A program made the translations under genes and the position numbers. A stretch of DNA of 14,330 bases. Source: Spirochaetales bacterium (lineage in GTDB: Bacteria > Spirochaetota > Spirochaetia > Sphaerochaetales > Sphaerochaetaceae). How positions within the stretch are numbered: the first letter of the stretch is position 1; each line of letters opens with the position of its first letter. The DNA lies in assembly GCA_017475725.1 (NCBI GenBank), contig JAFVFA010000051.1:1-14330 (forward strand), read 5' to 3'. Under the pieces are notes generated by a model. The model made no database searches, was not told where the DNA came from, and worked only from the letters and a program-made list of their open reading frames with translations. Shown piece after piece: positions 1-5,988 of this stretch.

Positions 1-2
1 GC

Positions 3-233
3 AAGGACATCGATTTCTTCAAGAAGGAGATCTACACCACCGAGTCAGTGCAGAGATGGGCTCGGGTCGACGGTTTCCTGAAGGTCGCCACAGCTCTGAC
101 CTTCACCGTCTATGGCATACTGGGATTGCTTGAGATCAACATCATCTACATTGCAATAGCAGTGCTTGTGGTGATAATAGTCCTCTATTTCGTCCTGTAC
201 TCCAAGACCCTGAAGAGGAAGGAGGAGTTCTGA
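3..233 (+). CDS. C-terminal part of a small integral membrane protein (5' end outside window)
   Basis: The frame is open to the left edge of the window, so the true start probably lies upstream; a GTG at 48 is possible but has no clear ribosome-binding site. The visible part is about 76 residues. It begins with a charged stretch (KDIDFFKKEIYTTES), followed by two hydrophobic segments, roughly FLKVATALTFTVYGILGLL and INIIYIAIAVLVVIIVLYFV. It ends in a basic tail (SKTLKRKEEF). This is the pattern of a small two-helix inner-membrane protein with a cytoplasmic basic C-terminus. I do not recognise the family; small Firmicutes/spirochaete membrane DUFs of the DUF3784 type are a weak possibility. 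It is convergent with the M20 peptidase gene, with a 12-base gap and no obvious terminator between them. Confidence 0.6.
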   Translation, partial: KDIDFFKKEIYTTESVQRWARVDGFLKVATALTFTVYGILGLLEINIIYIAIAVLVVIIVLYFVLYSKTLKRKEEF

Positions 234-245
234 CCCCTGTCGGAT

Positions 246-1397
246 TCAGCCCTTCACTGAGAAGTAGTTGGTCATGAAGTCCAGAAGCAGCCTTGATCCG
301 TCCAGAAGGCTCTCAGGGTCAAGCCACTCCTCCCTGGTATGGCACTTCCCGCCTACGGCCCCTCCCATGCAGATGGCAGGGATCCCCATGGACAGGGGCG
401 TGTTTGCATCGGTGGAGCTGGAAGCCAGATAGGCCTCCTTCCCAAGCACCCTCCTTATTGAGGCCCTTGCCTTCTCTATCAGGGCATCATGGGCAGCCTT
501 GTCCACTTCGCCTGTGCATGGACGGTCCCCTATCCTCTCGACCTCAACCCCGATTCCCGTTGCCCTGTAGGCCTCCACCACCTTCTCCAGCATGTTCTCC
601 ATCTCAAGCAGGCACTTCCTGCTGGTTGAGCGGTATTCGTAGAGCATCTCGGCATCCTGTGCGATGGTGTTGACGCTTGTGCCGCCGGAGATGACACCAA
701 CGTTGTATGTTGTCTTGGATTCCCCGTCAACAGGGACCTTCACGCTGTACAGAGTGCTGATCATCGAGGCCATGCAGGCAATTGCATTCCTGTTGCCGAA
801 GGCCCCAAATGAGTGTCCTCCCTCGGTTTTCACGGTGATTCTGTATCTATGGGACCCCACAGCGCCGTTCACGATCCTTTCAAGCCGCGTTCCGTCAACG
901 GTCACGAACTCCCTGATCCGTCTTCCGTACCTGGCGACTATGGCCCTGCTCCCCTTGAGGTTTCCAAGGCCCTCCTCGCATGAGTTCGCAACAAAGACCA
1001 TCCCGCATGTGGTCTGTATCCTGTTTTCAAGGATGTAGCGTTCCGCTATCAGAAGGCTGGCAAGATTCCCGGTGTCATCAGTGACTCCCGGACTGAAGAA
1101 CAGGCCGTCCTTCTCGACGAACGGCATGGGCTCGGTATCGGGGAAGACGGTGTCGATGTGCGCCATGAAGACGACCACATCATTGTCATCGGTGACATTG
1201 TGCTCGCAGACTGCGTTCAGGGCCTCGTCAACGTAGACCTTCTGCCCTCCTGCAGCCTTGAACCACTCTTCGCACCAACGTGCGCGCTTCTCCTCATGAT
1301 GGCTGGGTGCAGGGATCCCGCACAGGGCCTTGACTATCCCCTTCGCGTCGTTGTGCGATTCCTGCAGGTATCTCTCCATCTGTGCTGTCAGTGCCAT
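246..1397 (-). CDS. M20-family metallopeptidase (PepT/ArgE/DapE-like)
   Basis: Cytoplasmic zinc-dependent amidohydrolase or exopeptidase, 383 residues, the usual length for M20 enzymes. Canonical di-metal residues are visible in order: HID at 80-82 (HxD), the Asp pair in GVTDDTG at 107-108, the Glu pair in NSCEEG at 141-142 (general base and ligand), D168 in TVDGT, and H353 in GGKCHTREEW. The dimerisation lid lies between, with H195 in GGHSFGAFG. The substrate cannot be read from sequence; tripeptidase-like, carboxypeptidase-like and aminoacylase-like members share this pattern. I chose the ATG at 1397 because GGAGG sits 6 bases upstream; a start 12 codons further upstream (1433) has no such signal. 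The promoter presumably lies between this gene and the SDR gene upstream, since a terminator hairpin separates them. Confidence 0.85.
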   Translation of the reverse strand: MALTAQMERYLQESHNDAKGIVKALCGIPAPSHHEEKRARWCEEWFKAAGGQKVYVDEALNAVCEHNVTDDNDVVVFMAHIDTVFPDTEPMPFVEKDGLFFSPGVTDDTGNLASLLIAERYILENRIQTTCGMVFVANSCEEGLGNLKGSRAIVARYGRRIREFVTVDGTRLERIVNGAVGSHRYRITVKTEGGHSFGAFGNRNAIACMASMISTLYSVKVPVDGESKTTYNVGVISGGTSVNTIAQDAEMLYEYRSTSRKCLLEMENMLEKVVEAYRATGIGVEVERIGDRPCTGEVDKAAHDALIEKARASIRRVLGKEAYLASSSTDANTPLSMGIPAICMGGAVGGKCHTREEWLDPESLLDGSRLLLDFMTNYFSVKG

Positions 1398-1448
1398 GTC
1401 TTGCCTCCATCCAAGAACAAAGCCTACAGGCAATTTCGCCGTTTAGCA

Positions 1449-1464
1449 ACATTTTTTCAAATGT
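1449..1464. promoter_or_regulatory. Short palindrome upstream of the M20 gene
   Basis: The sequence ACATTT-TTTC-AAATGT is a perfect 6-base inverted repeat, 52 to 67 bases upstream of the M20 start codon. It could be an operator or part of the promoter region (a TTGAAA-like hexamer lies within it on the minus strand). No convincing -10 partner is visible, so the role is a guess. Confidence 0.25.
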
Positions 1465-1476
1465 CCATTCGAACTG

Positions 1477-1507
1477 AAAAGGCTGCACCCCAAACAGGAA
1501 TGCAGCC
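1477..1507 (-). terminator. Rho-independent terminator of the SDR gene
   Basis: Read on the minus strand, 23 bases after the SDR stop codon, GGCTGCA pairs perfectly with TGCAGCC across a 13-base loop and is followed by TTTT. The short U-run makes it moderate in strength. It separates SDR transcription from the M20 gene. Confidence 0.65.
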
Positions 1508-1530
1508 CTGACCGTCAACAAGAAAACTTA

Positions 1531-2292
1531 TCAGAAGGACATCCAACCACCATCGACCGGGAGCTCGACACCGCTGATGAAGCCGGAATCGTCCGAGGCG
1601 AGGAAAAGGCATGCCTTGGCTATCTCCACAGGATCTGCGGCCGGGACCTTTGAAAGCTCAATCACAGGCTTCACCTTGCCGTAGCCCTCCATGTTCGGCA
1701 TTCCCATTGAAGTCCCGATCTCAGTTGCGAAACCTCCGGCAAGGATTGCATTGCAGCGGATGTTCTCCTTCTCGTACATGTATGCGGTGTTCTTGGTCAT
1801 TGCATTGAGAGCGGCCTTCGACGCTCCGTAGATCGCTCCGGCAGCCTGATGCTTTGAGCCGACGGATGAGATGTTGATGATGTTCCCACCGTTGCCCTGG
1901 GCAAGGAAGACCTGACATGCCTTTCTCATCGCAGCCATCGGTCCGTAGACATTCACGGAGAAGACCTTCTCGTACTTCTCGTCGGAAACGGCTGCCATTG
2001 GAGCCATGTCATCCATGACACCGGCATTGTTCACCAGAACATCGAGTTTCCCGAATGTGGCGACGGCCGCATCGATCGCACCCTCGATATCCTCTTTCCT
2101 GGAAACGTCACCTGCATATGGGAGGACCTTTCCAGCCTCGTTCTTCAGTTCCTCTGCGAGTTCCTCAAGGCGCTCCTTCCTTCTTGCGAAGGCAACGACA
2201 TTGGCCCCTTCCTTCACAAAGAGCCTGACTATCTCCCTGCCCATTCCGGCCGAGGAACCTGTAACCAAACATGTCTTTCCACTGAGTTTCAT
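1531..2292 (-). CDS. Short-chain dehydrogenase/reductase (SDR, FabG-like)
   Basis: Classical SDR oxidoreductase of 253 residues, the normal size. The Rossmann nucleotide-binding motif TGSSAGMG is at 11-18. Arg residues at 37-38 after the second strand favour NADP(H). GDV is at 61-63, NNAG at 88-91 and N114 in FSVNVYG. The catalytic Ser is at 142-143 and YGASK at 155-159. The C-terminus has the usual FLASDDSGFISG and PVDGGW elements. The substrate is not deducible; SDRs of this kind act on 3-oxoacyl, sugar alcohol or steroid/bile-acid-like hydroxyls. The ATG at 2292 is preceded by AGAGGTG. It is divergent from a TetR-type regulator 129 bases away, with palindromes between them, so it is the probable target of that repressor. 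A terminator follows. Confidence 0.9.
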   Translation of the reverse strand: MKLSGKTCLVTGSSAGMGREIVRLFVKEGANVVAFARRKERLEELAEELKNEAGKVLPYAGDVSRKEDIEGAIDAAVATFGKLDVLVNNAGVMDDMAPMAAVSDEKYEKVFSVNVYGPMAAMRKACQVFLAQGNGGNIINISSVGSKHQAAGAIYGASKAALNAMTKNTAYMYEKENIRCNAILAGGFATEIGTSMGMPNMEGYGKVKPVIELSKVPAADPVEIAKACLFLASDDSGFISGVELPVDGGWMSF

Positions 2293-2321
2293 TTGACACC
2301 TCTTAAGATTTGTTCTTTAAT

Positions 2322-2367
2322 TCCGACAGAAATATACAACAGTGCTGTCGGATTACAGACAACACTG
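2322..2367. promoter_or_regulatory. Overlapping operator palindromes between SDR and TetR genes
   Basis: Two interlocked inverted repeats are visible. TCCGACAG (2322-2329) and CTGTCGGA (2345-2352) are perfect 8-base arms. CAGTGCTGTC (2340-2349) and GACAACACTG (2358-2367) match at 9 of 10 positions around an 8-base centre. The shared half-site is CTGTC/GACAG. A minus-strand -10-like TATATT (2331-2336) lies between the arms of the first repeat, so a bound repressor would cover the SDR promoter. By analogy with other divergent TetR/target pairs, I infer this is the binding site of the adjacent regulator. Confidence 0.55.
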
Positions 2368-2390
2368 TTCATGAAAACGAATGATAATAG

Positions 2391-2409
2391 ACACAAAATG
2401 GAATTGTGT
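2391..2409. promoter_or_regulatory. Inverted repeat just upstream of the tetR-type start
   Basis: ACACAA (2391-2396) and TTGTGT (2404-2409) are perfect arms around 7 bases, 13 bases before the chosen regulator start. A GATAAT -10-like hexamer lies at 2383-2388. It may be an autoregulatory operator or an mRNA hairpin in the leader; no matching -35 is clear. Confidence 0.3.
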
Positions 2410-2421
2410 TGGATAATTGGC

Positions 2422-2952
2422 ATGGGTGAAGACAGAAGAACAAAGAAGACTTTGACTGCTATAAGGAATGCGATGATCAAGTGTCTCCAGACCACTCCGG
2501 TGGAGAAGGTGACGGTCAAGCAGATTTGCGAGGTTGCGGACATCAACAGAAGCACTTTCTATGTCTACTATCAGGACCAGATGGCACTGTACCAGCAGCT
2601 TGAGGGTGAGTTTCTGGAGAAGCTGGATACAATCATGTTCGACCTGAAGGCAAATGTGACAAGCGATGAAGAGCACATCCACAACATAGTCCACTGCTAT
2701 TCCATGAATGCGATGCTCTACATGACAATGCTCAAATCACGGAGCAAGGCATTCAGGGATGCCCAGCTCAGATTCGTTAGGAAATACCATTTCCTGGACG
2801 GCCTCTTCAATGAGACGGAGAGACAATATGCGCTCGAATACTACATGAACGCAATCAATGGCGTCGTCTCCTCATGGATTGAAGGCGGAAAGAAGCAGTC
2901 TGAGGACTACATAGCCTCCTTCCTGATAAGGTTGACCAAAGCGGACCTCTAG
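2422..2952 (+). CDS. TetR/AcrR-family transcriptional regulator
   Basis: One-component DNA-binding repressor of 176 residues. The N-terminal TetR DNA-binding domain includes a helix-turn-helix at about 31-52 (TVKQICEVADINRSTFY), with the typical STFYVYYQD ending. The C-terminal all-helical ligand/dimerisation domain ends in a YYMNAINGVVSSWIEGG stretch resembling the TetR_C_8 (DhaS-like) group; that assignment is from memory of the family. The frame is open back to 2293, but I prefer the ATG at 2422. The longer N-terminus would be unlike the family and would run across the operator palindromes; the ribosome-binding site at 2422 is weak, so 2398 or 2371 remain possible. It is divergent from the SDR gene, which it probably represses. 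The ligand is unknown. Confidence 0.85.
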   Translation: MGEDRRTKKTLTAIRNAMIKCLQTTPVEKVTVKQICEVADINRSTFYVYYQDQMALYQQLEGEFLEKLDTIMFDLKANVTSDEEHIHNIVHCYSMNAMLYMTMLKSRSKAFRDAQLRFVRKYHFLDGLFNETERQYALEYYMNAINGVVSSWIEGGKKQSEDYIASFLIRLTKADL

Positions 2953-2955
2953 CAG

Positions 2956-2972
2956 AAAAGGCAACCCTTTTT
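2956..2972 (+). terminator. Weak terminator-like hairpin after the TetR gene
   Basis: AAAAGG (2956-2961) can pair with CCTTTT (2966-2971) across CAAC, followed by one more T, 3 bases after the stop codon. The stem is short and AT-rich. The first 17 bases (from 2953) nearly match the left side of the strong hairpin beside tRNA-Val at 3978, so this may be half of a disrupted terminator. Confidence 0.35.
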
Positions 2973-2995
2973 ATTTGACTTGTTTCATGGACTAG

Positions 2996-3190
2996 GCTTG
3001 CTCGAATTTTGTCACTTATTACCTTGGGTCCTCAACTGATTTCGATCAAATTACAATCGACTAATCCAGTAGCCTTGTTCGTTCCAATGCTTTCTATTAT
3101 TCTGAAAAAGAGCCAACTACTTATGGTAAATGGTGGCATTACGATTTAAATGGCATTCCGGTTCAATGGGAATTATCTGAACAGACTTAA
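2996..3190 (+). pseudogene. Degenerate C-terminal remnant of a BspA-like leucine-rich repeat (LRR_5) surface protein
   Basis: One reading frame runs from just after a TAG (2993-2995) to a TAA (3188-3190), interrupted by one TAA at 3062-3064. The conceptual peptide reads ...YYLGSSTDFDQITID-stop-SSSLVRSNAFYYSEKEPTT, then YGKWWHYDLNGIPVQWE and a short tail. From family knowledge, BspA/LRR_5 surface proteins often end in xYYSGTxxxFxxIxI, YYYSExEP and NYWHYxxGxPxxW, which this matches closely. There is no start codon, ribosome-binding site or repeat array; only the last unit survives. Codons are clearly AT-richer than in the neighbours, suggesting a transferred gene. It occupies most of the gene-free stretch 2953-3300; the remainder holds only a small hairpin (GTGG/CCAC, 3209-3223) and the terminator at 3241-3292. 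Confidence 0.6.
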
Positions 3191-3240
3191 ACACCACCAG
3201 CCGCACTAGTGGATTCAAACCACATCAGTGCCGACAAATG

Positions 3241-3292
3241 AAAAGGGACTGCTCCAATGTGAATTTGGGTCAATTCATAATGCAGCAGTCCC
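3241..3292 (-). terminator. Terminator hairpin after the Rpn-family gene
   Basis: On the minus strand, starting 8 bases beyond the stop codon, GGGACTGCT pairs with AGCAGTCCC (plus-strand arms 3245-3253 and 3284-3292) and is followed by TTTT. A second inner pairing, TGAATT with AATTCA, closes the loop, giving a long two-part hairpin. Confidence 0.6.
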
Positions 3293-3300
3293 TGCTTAAT

Positions 3301-3933
3301 TCAAATAAGTCCATACTGTTTCAGCAACTGGTTAAGGTACTCGTCATCGCTTGACGCCTTCCTGAGGTCATCATAGCGGTTTTCCTTGAGGAGGATACTG
3401 TTCAGTTCAAGGATGACTTTCTGTCCTTCAACCTTTCCTTCGGCCAAGCCCTCAGCTTTACCTTTGGCTAAACCTTCTGCCATGCCTTTTTCCGTTCCCA
3501 CAGCTATGCCGTCCCTGAAGAACAGCTCGGACACCTTCTTCTCATCGTACTCAGTCGCAAGCATTCCCTTGACCTCCGTCCTGTTGCCCATGAGGATCCC
3601 CTTTATCGGAGAGTCCTCCGGCATTTCCTCCATAGCCCTGTCTATGGCATCTCCAAGCTCCAGACCTCTGCCCTTGTTGTGCCTGACACACTCCACGAAC
3701 CTGGAGTAGTCAAGAAGAGGTCTGCACCTTTCCATGAGGGCTTTGCTGTGCCCCGCGTTCACGTTGATCACGCGGACCCGCAGCTCAATGTCCGGCTCGA
3801 TGTCACCTCTCATGAACAGGTCGCTCAGTCTCATGACCCTCTCGTCCTGCCTCTCCATCTCCCAGTTCGAGAATACCACAAATCTCGGCACCGGCACAGG
3901 AATTCGGTTGATAAGGGATGCAGTCATAACCAT
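3301..3933 (-). pseudogene. N-terminally truncated Rpn-family PD-(D/E)XK nuclease/putative transposase
   Basis: The 210 codons match the C-terminal two-thirds of Rpn/YhgA-like recombination-promoting nucleases. Visible hallmarks are IPVPVPRFVVFSN, followed by an ELRVRVINVN and GHSKALMERCRPLLDYSRFV core, ALxEMPEDSPIKGIL-like spacing, and the repetitive KGMAEGLAKGKAEGLAEGKV tail usual in this family. Full-length relatives are about 280-320 residues, with the PD-(D/E)XK catalytic residues in the first ~100; that part is absent. The frame stays open upstream to a TAA at 4012-4014, which straddles the 3' end of tRNA-Val, and the ATG at 3933 has no ribosome-binding site. The loss therefore seems to have occurred at or near the tRNA boundary. 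It could still be expressed as a short protein, but not as an active nuclease. A terminator follows. Confidence 0.7.
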
Positions 3934-3974
3934 GGAAGCAACTGGTTCTGACAGAAAAGCCCATTGTGCCTGAT

Positions 3975-4011
3975 AAACAGAAGAGGCAACCCTTCCGGAT
4001 TGCCTCTCTGT
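3975..4011 (-). terminator. Terminator of tRNA-Val
   Basis: Immediately after the tRNA on the minus strand, AACAGAGAGGCAA pairs with TTGCCTCTTCTGTT with one bulged T, around a 10-base loop. The inner 8-base arms AGAGGCAA (3982-3989 on plus) and TTGCCTCT (4000-4007) are perfect. The following U-run is weak (TGTTTATC). Confidence 0.6.
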
Positions 4012-4012
4012 T

Positions 4013-4084
4013 TACACGGCGGGGGGTTTGAACCCTCGACCTCCACCACGTCAAGGTGGCACTCTCCCGCTGAGTTAGCCGTGC
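4013..4084 (-). tRNA. tRNA-Val (anticodon GAC)
   Basis: A 72-base cloverleaf folds by eye. The acceptor arm is GCACGGC with GCCGTGT (a G-U at 1-72), with TA at 8-9. The D stem is ACTC/GAGT with loop AGCGGGA. The anticodon stem is CCACC/GGTGG around TTGACGT, so the anticodon GAC reads GUC and GUU. The variable loop is AGGTC and the T arm is GAGGG-TTCAAAC-CCCCC. The discriminator is A, and CCA is not encoded (AAC follows). The T stem has an A-C mismatch at 50-64, which is unusual but tolerated in some tRNAs. It lies 67 bases downstream of dusB on the same strand but has its own promoter. Confidence 0.93.
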
Positions 4085-4095
4085 ATTGCATTACT

Positions 4096-4123
4096 ATTAT
4101 GCACGATTTGAAAAAACTGTCCA
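4096..4123 (-). promoter_or_regulatory. Sigma-70-type promoter of tRNA-Val
   Basis: On the minus strand, TGGACA (plus 4118-4123; 5 of 6 to consensus) and CATAAT (plus 4096-4101; 5 of 6) are separated by 16 bases. The tRNA 5' end lies 11 bases beyond the -10, a normal spacing for a tRNA gene. Confidence 0.75.
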
Positions 4124-4151
4124 GTACTTTGCTCCGAAAGTTTTCCAGGCC

Positions 4152-5126
4152 TCATCCCAGTTGGGCCAGGGCATCCTCGTATTCGGAAACGGTCAGAGCA
4201 CAGGTGACCATCTGACGCACCTTGGCGCTGTTGGGAATGCCCTTGAGATAGGCGCAGACATGCTTTCTCATCTCCCGGCAAGCTGTTTTATCGCCAAGGA
4301 AGTCCACAAGACCCCTGAGGTGCTCCATGATTGCGTCCTTCTTCTCCTGCAAAGAGACTTCCCTGGGGGCACGCCCTTCCAGAAGCGCCTTGGCCTGCTC
4401 GAATATGAACGGGTTGCCTATCGCGCCACGGGCGAACGAGATCGCATCAATGCCTGTGCTCTCAAGCATGTCCACCCCGTCCTGGGCCGTGAAGAGATCC
4501 CCCGAACCGATTATCATCCTGTCGGGGAAATGGCTCTTCAGGTCCTTCAGAAGCTCCCAATGGGCTGTGGGCATGTACAGCTGGCTGCGGGTCCTTGCGT
4601 GCATGCAGACTGCACTTGCCCCGGCATCGAACGCATAGCCTGCCGTCTCAAGGTAGTTCAGGCTGTTTGTGTCCCAGCCGGTTCTGATCTTGACGGTAAC
4701 CGGCAGTCCGGTGCCCTTCACAAGGACCTTCACTATCTCGAAAATCGTCTTAGGATGTGTCAGAAGACTGCTGCCTGCACCGGTTTTGGTAACCTTAGGC
4801 ACAGGACATCCGCAATTAATATCGATGATTGCAGGATTATAGGCCATCGCACCTTCAATCGAGCGCTTCGCTGTGTCGGCATCAGGCATGAAGAGCTGCA
4901 CGGCAAGGTTCTTCTCCCCCTCGCCACGCTCCATGAGAACCACAGTCTTCTCGCTGCCTCTGGCGACACCCTCACTGGATACCATCTCCGTGTACGCCAG
5001 AGCAGCACCATGCTTCAGGCATATGCTCCGGTAGACCTTGTCGGTGTATCCGGCAAGAGGCGCAAGGAACAGATTGCAGGGAAGCTCTACATTCCCTATA
5101 GAGACACCATGTAGAAGGTTGGACAA
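4152..5126 (-). CDS. dusB: tRNA-dihydrouridine synthase, DusB/NifR3-like
   Basis: FMN- and NADPH-dependent reduction of uridines in the tRNA D-loop, in the cytoplasm. It has 324 residues, the normal length. The FMN-binding TIM barrel opens with APLAGYTD (22-29). The catalytic Cys is C107 in INCGCPVPKVTKTGAG (103-118). K146 and R148 are in VKIRTGW, H176 and R178 in MHARTRSQ, and the phosphate-binding loops are GSGD (207-210) and ARGAIGNPFIF (232-242). The C-terminal helical tRNA-binding domain includes REMRKHVCAYLKG. The start is a TTG at 5126, two bases after the tatD stop, with AGAGG (inside the end of tatD) about 7 bases upstream; the two genes are almost certainly cotranscribed. Paralogues are hard to separate, so dusB is a best match. 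Confidence 0.92.
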   Translation of the reverse strand: MSNLLHGVSIGNVELPCNLFLAPLAGYTDKVYRSICLKHGAALAYTEMVSSEGVARGSEKTVVLMERGEGEKNLAVQLFMPDADTAKRSIEGAMAYNPAIIDINCGCPVPKVTKTGAGSSLLTHPKTIFEIVKVLVKGTGLPVTVKIRTGWDTNSLNYLETAGYAFDAGASAVCMHARTRSQLYMPTAHWELLKDLKSHFPDRMIIGSGDLFTAQDGVDMLESTGIDAISFARGAIGNPFIFEQAKALLEGRAPREVSLQEKKDAIMEHLRGLVDFLGDKTACREMRKHVCAYLKGIPNSAKVRQMVTCALTVSEYEDALAQLG

Positions 5127-5128
5127 CG

Positions 5129-5905
5129 TCAGACCTCTTCGAGATGGAAGGCGTTCAGGCTGTTCTGGTAGAGGATCTCTGACATCTGCTCGAGCGGGAT
5201 GCCCTTTATTGCCGCGATGGCCTGTGCCGTCTCAGGCAGGTACTCAGGCTTGTTTCTGCGCTTTGAGTACTTTGCGGGAACCATGAACGGGGCCTCGCTC
5301 TCGATGAGGATCCTGTTCTCAGGCAGGTTCCGCACTGTGTCCGTGAGCTTTCTGACGTTCTTGTAGGTGATGTTGCCGGCAAACGAGAAGTAGACAGGCA
5401 TCTCCATGGCTCTGAACGCATAGTCCCAATCCTCCGAGTAGCAGTGGAAGATTGCACCCTCCTCAGGGATGTTGTGCTTCAGGATGTCCAGGATGTGCTC
5501 TCCGGCCTCTCTGTTGTGGATGATCACCGGAAGATGGGCCCTTCTTGCAATCTCAAGATGCTTGAGGAACATGTCAACCTGGATGTCCTGGAACTGCTTG
5601 TACTTCCCATAGTCAAGACCGGTCTCACCAATGGCGACAATGCGGTCCAGCTTGAGGAACTGCTGTATCCTGGTCTCCCAGCCTGAGATCTTGTTGCCGC
5701 TCTCAGTCGGAGACACGCCTACTGCATGGAAGACATTCTTTGCACTCTTGAGGTTGTTGTAGATGACCTCGAAGTCCGTGAGGCTGTTGCAGATGGAGAC
5801 GATGTGTGAAACCCCGACCCTCTTTGCATACTGCACGGCAAGGAGCTGTTCGAGCTGGTCTTCATGTATAAGACCCAAATGGCAATGTGTATCAAAATAG
5901 CGCAT
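5129..5905 (-). CDS. tatD: TatD-family metal-dependent hydrolase (DNase)
   Basis: TIM-barrel metallohydrolase of the TatD family, usually a 3'-5' exonuclease. It has 258 residues, the normal length. Metal-site motifs run in order: FDTHCH at 4-9 (H7, H9), E94 in AIGETGLDYG, H130 in PVIIHNREA, H154 in FHCYSED, and IESEAP at 201-206. The YSKRRNKPEYLP element near 213-224 matches the family's RG-RNEP region. Two deviations are visible. E204 stands where the family usually has Asp (ETD-P), and AVGVSPTE replaces the common GxHPHE. I chose the ATG at 5905, preceded by AGGAAG, over an upstream in-frame ATG at 5941 that lacks a signal. It is the first gene of a minus-strand unit with dusB. Confidence 0.88.
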   Translation of the reverse strand: MRYFDTHCHLGLIHEDQLEQLLAVQYAKRVGVSHIVSICNSLTDFEVIYNNLKSAKNVFHAVGVSPTESGNKISGWETRIQQFLKLDRIVAIGETGLDYGKYKQFQDIQVDMFLKHLEIARRAHLPVIIHNREAGEHILDILKHNIPEEGAIFHCYSEDWDYAFRAMEMPVYFSFAGNITYKNVRKLTDTVRNLPENRILIESEAPFMVPAKYSKRRNKPEYLPETAQAIAAIKGIPLEQMSEILYQNSLNAFHLEEV

Positions 5906-5925
5906 AGAGTCACTTCCTATGTCAT

Positions 5926-5951
5926 TGATTATCCTGTGCATGAAACTGCAC
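5926..5951 (-). promoter_or_regulatory. Possible tatD promoter with palindrome
   Basis: On the minus strand, a GATAAT -10-like hexamer lies about 20 bases before the tatD start. Just upstream is GTGCA-GTTTCA-TGCAC (plus 5936-5951), a perfect 5-base inverted repeat sitting in what would be the -35/-10 spacer. There is no good -35. Placement suggests a promoter with an operator, but this is weak. Confidence 0.3.
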
Positions 5952-5988
5952 TATTGAATAAACTACCACGGGTTTTATCAGCAGTCAA

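Noticed and set aside
1398..1433. Longer M20 peptidase start at 1433
   Set aside because: The ATG at 1397 has an ideal GGAGG at the right distance and gives the usual family N-terminus; the extra 12 residues have no support.
3245..3292. Terminal inverted repeat of an insertion sequence
   Set aside because: Both arms lie together on one side of the Rpn-family gene and are followed by TTTT on its coding strand, which fits a terminator hairpin better; no partner is found on the other side of the gene.
3421..3490. Possible short tandem DNA repeat
   Set aside because: The repetition is explained by the encoded Ala-Glu-Gly-Lys/Leu peptide repeats typical of the C-termini of Rpn-family proteins; unit length and spacing do not match a CRISPR or satellite array.
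2953..4012. Intact genomic island or prophage integrated at tRNA-Val
   Set aside because: No integrase, no copy of the tRNA 3' end at the far side and no phage genes are present; only remnants and a short near-direct repeat can be shown.
4086..5114. A 342-codon open frame on the plus strand opposite dusB
   Set aside because: It is an antisense shadow of a well-supported gene with complete Dus motifs; the antisense peptide has no recognisable domain and is rich in Cys and His, as expected from reversed codons.
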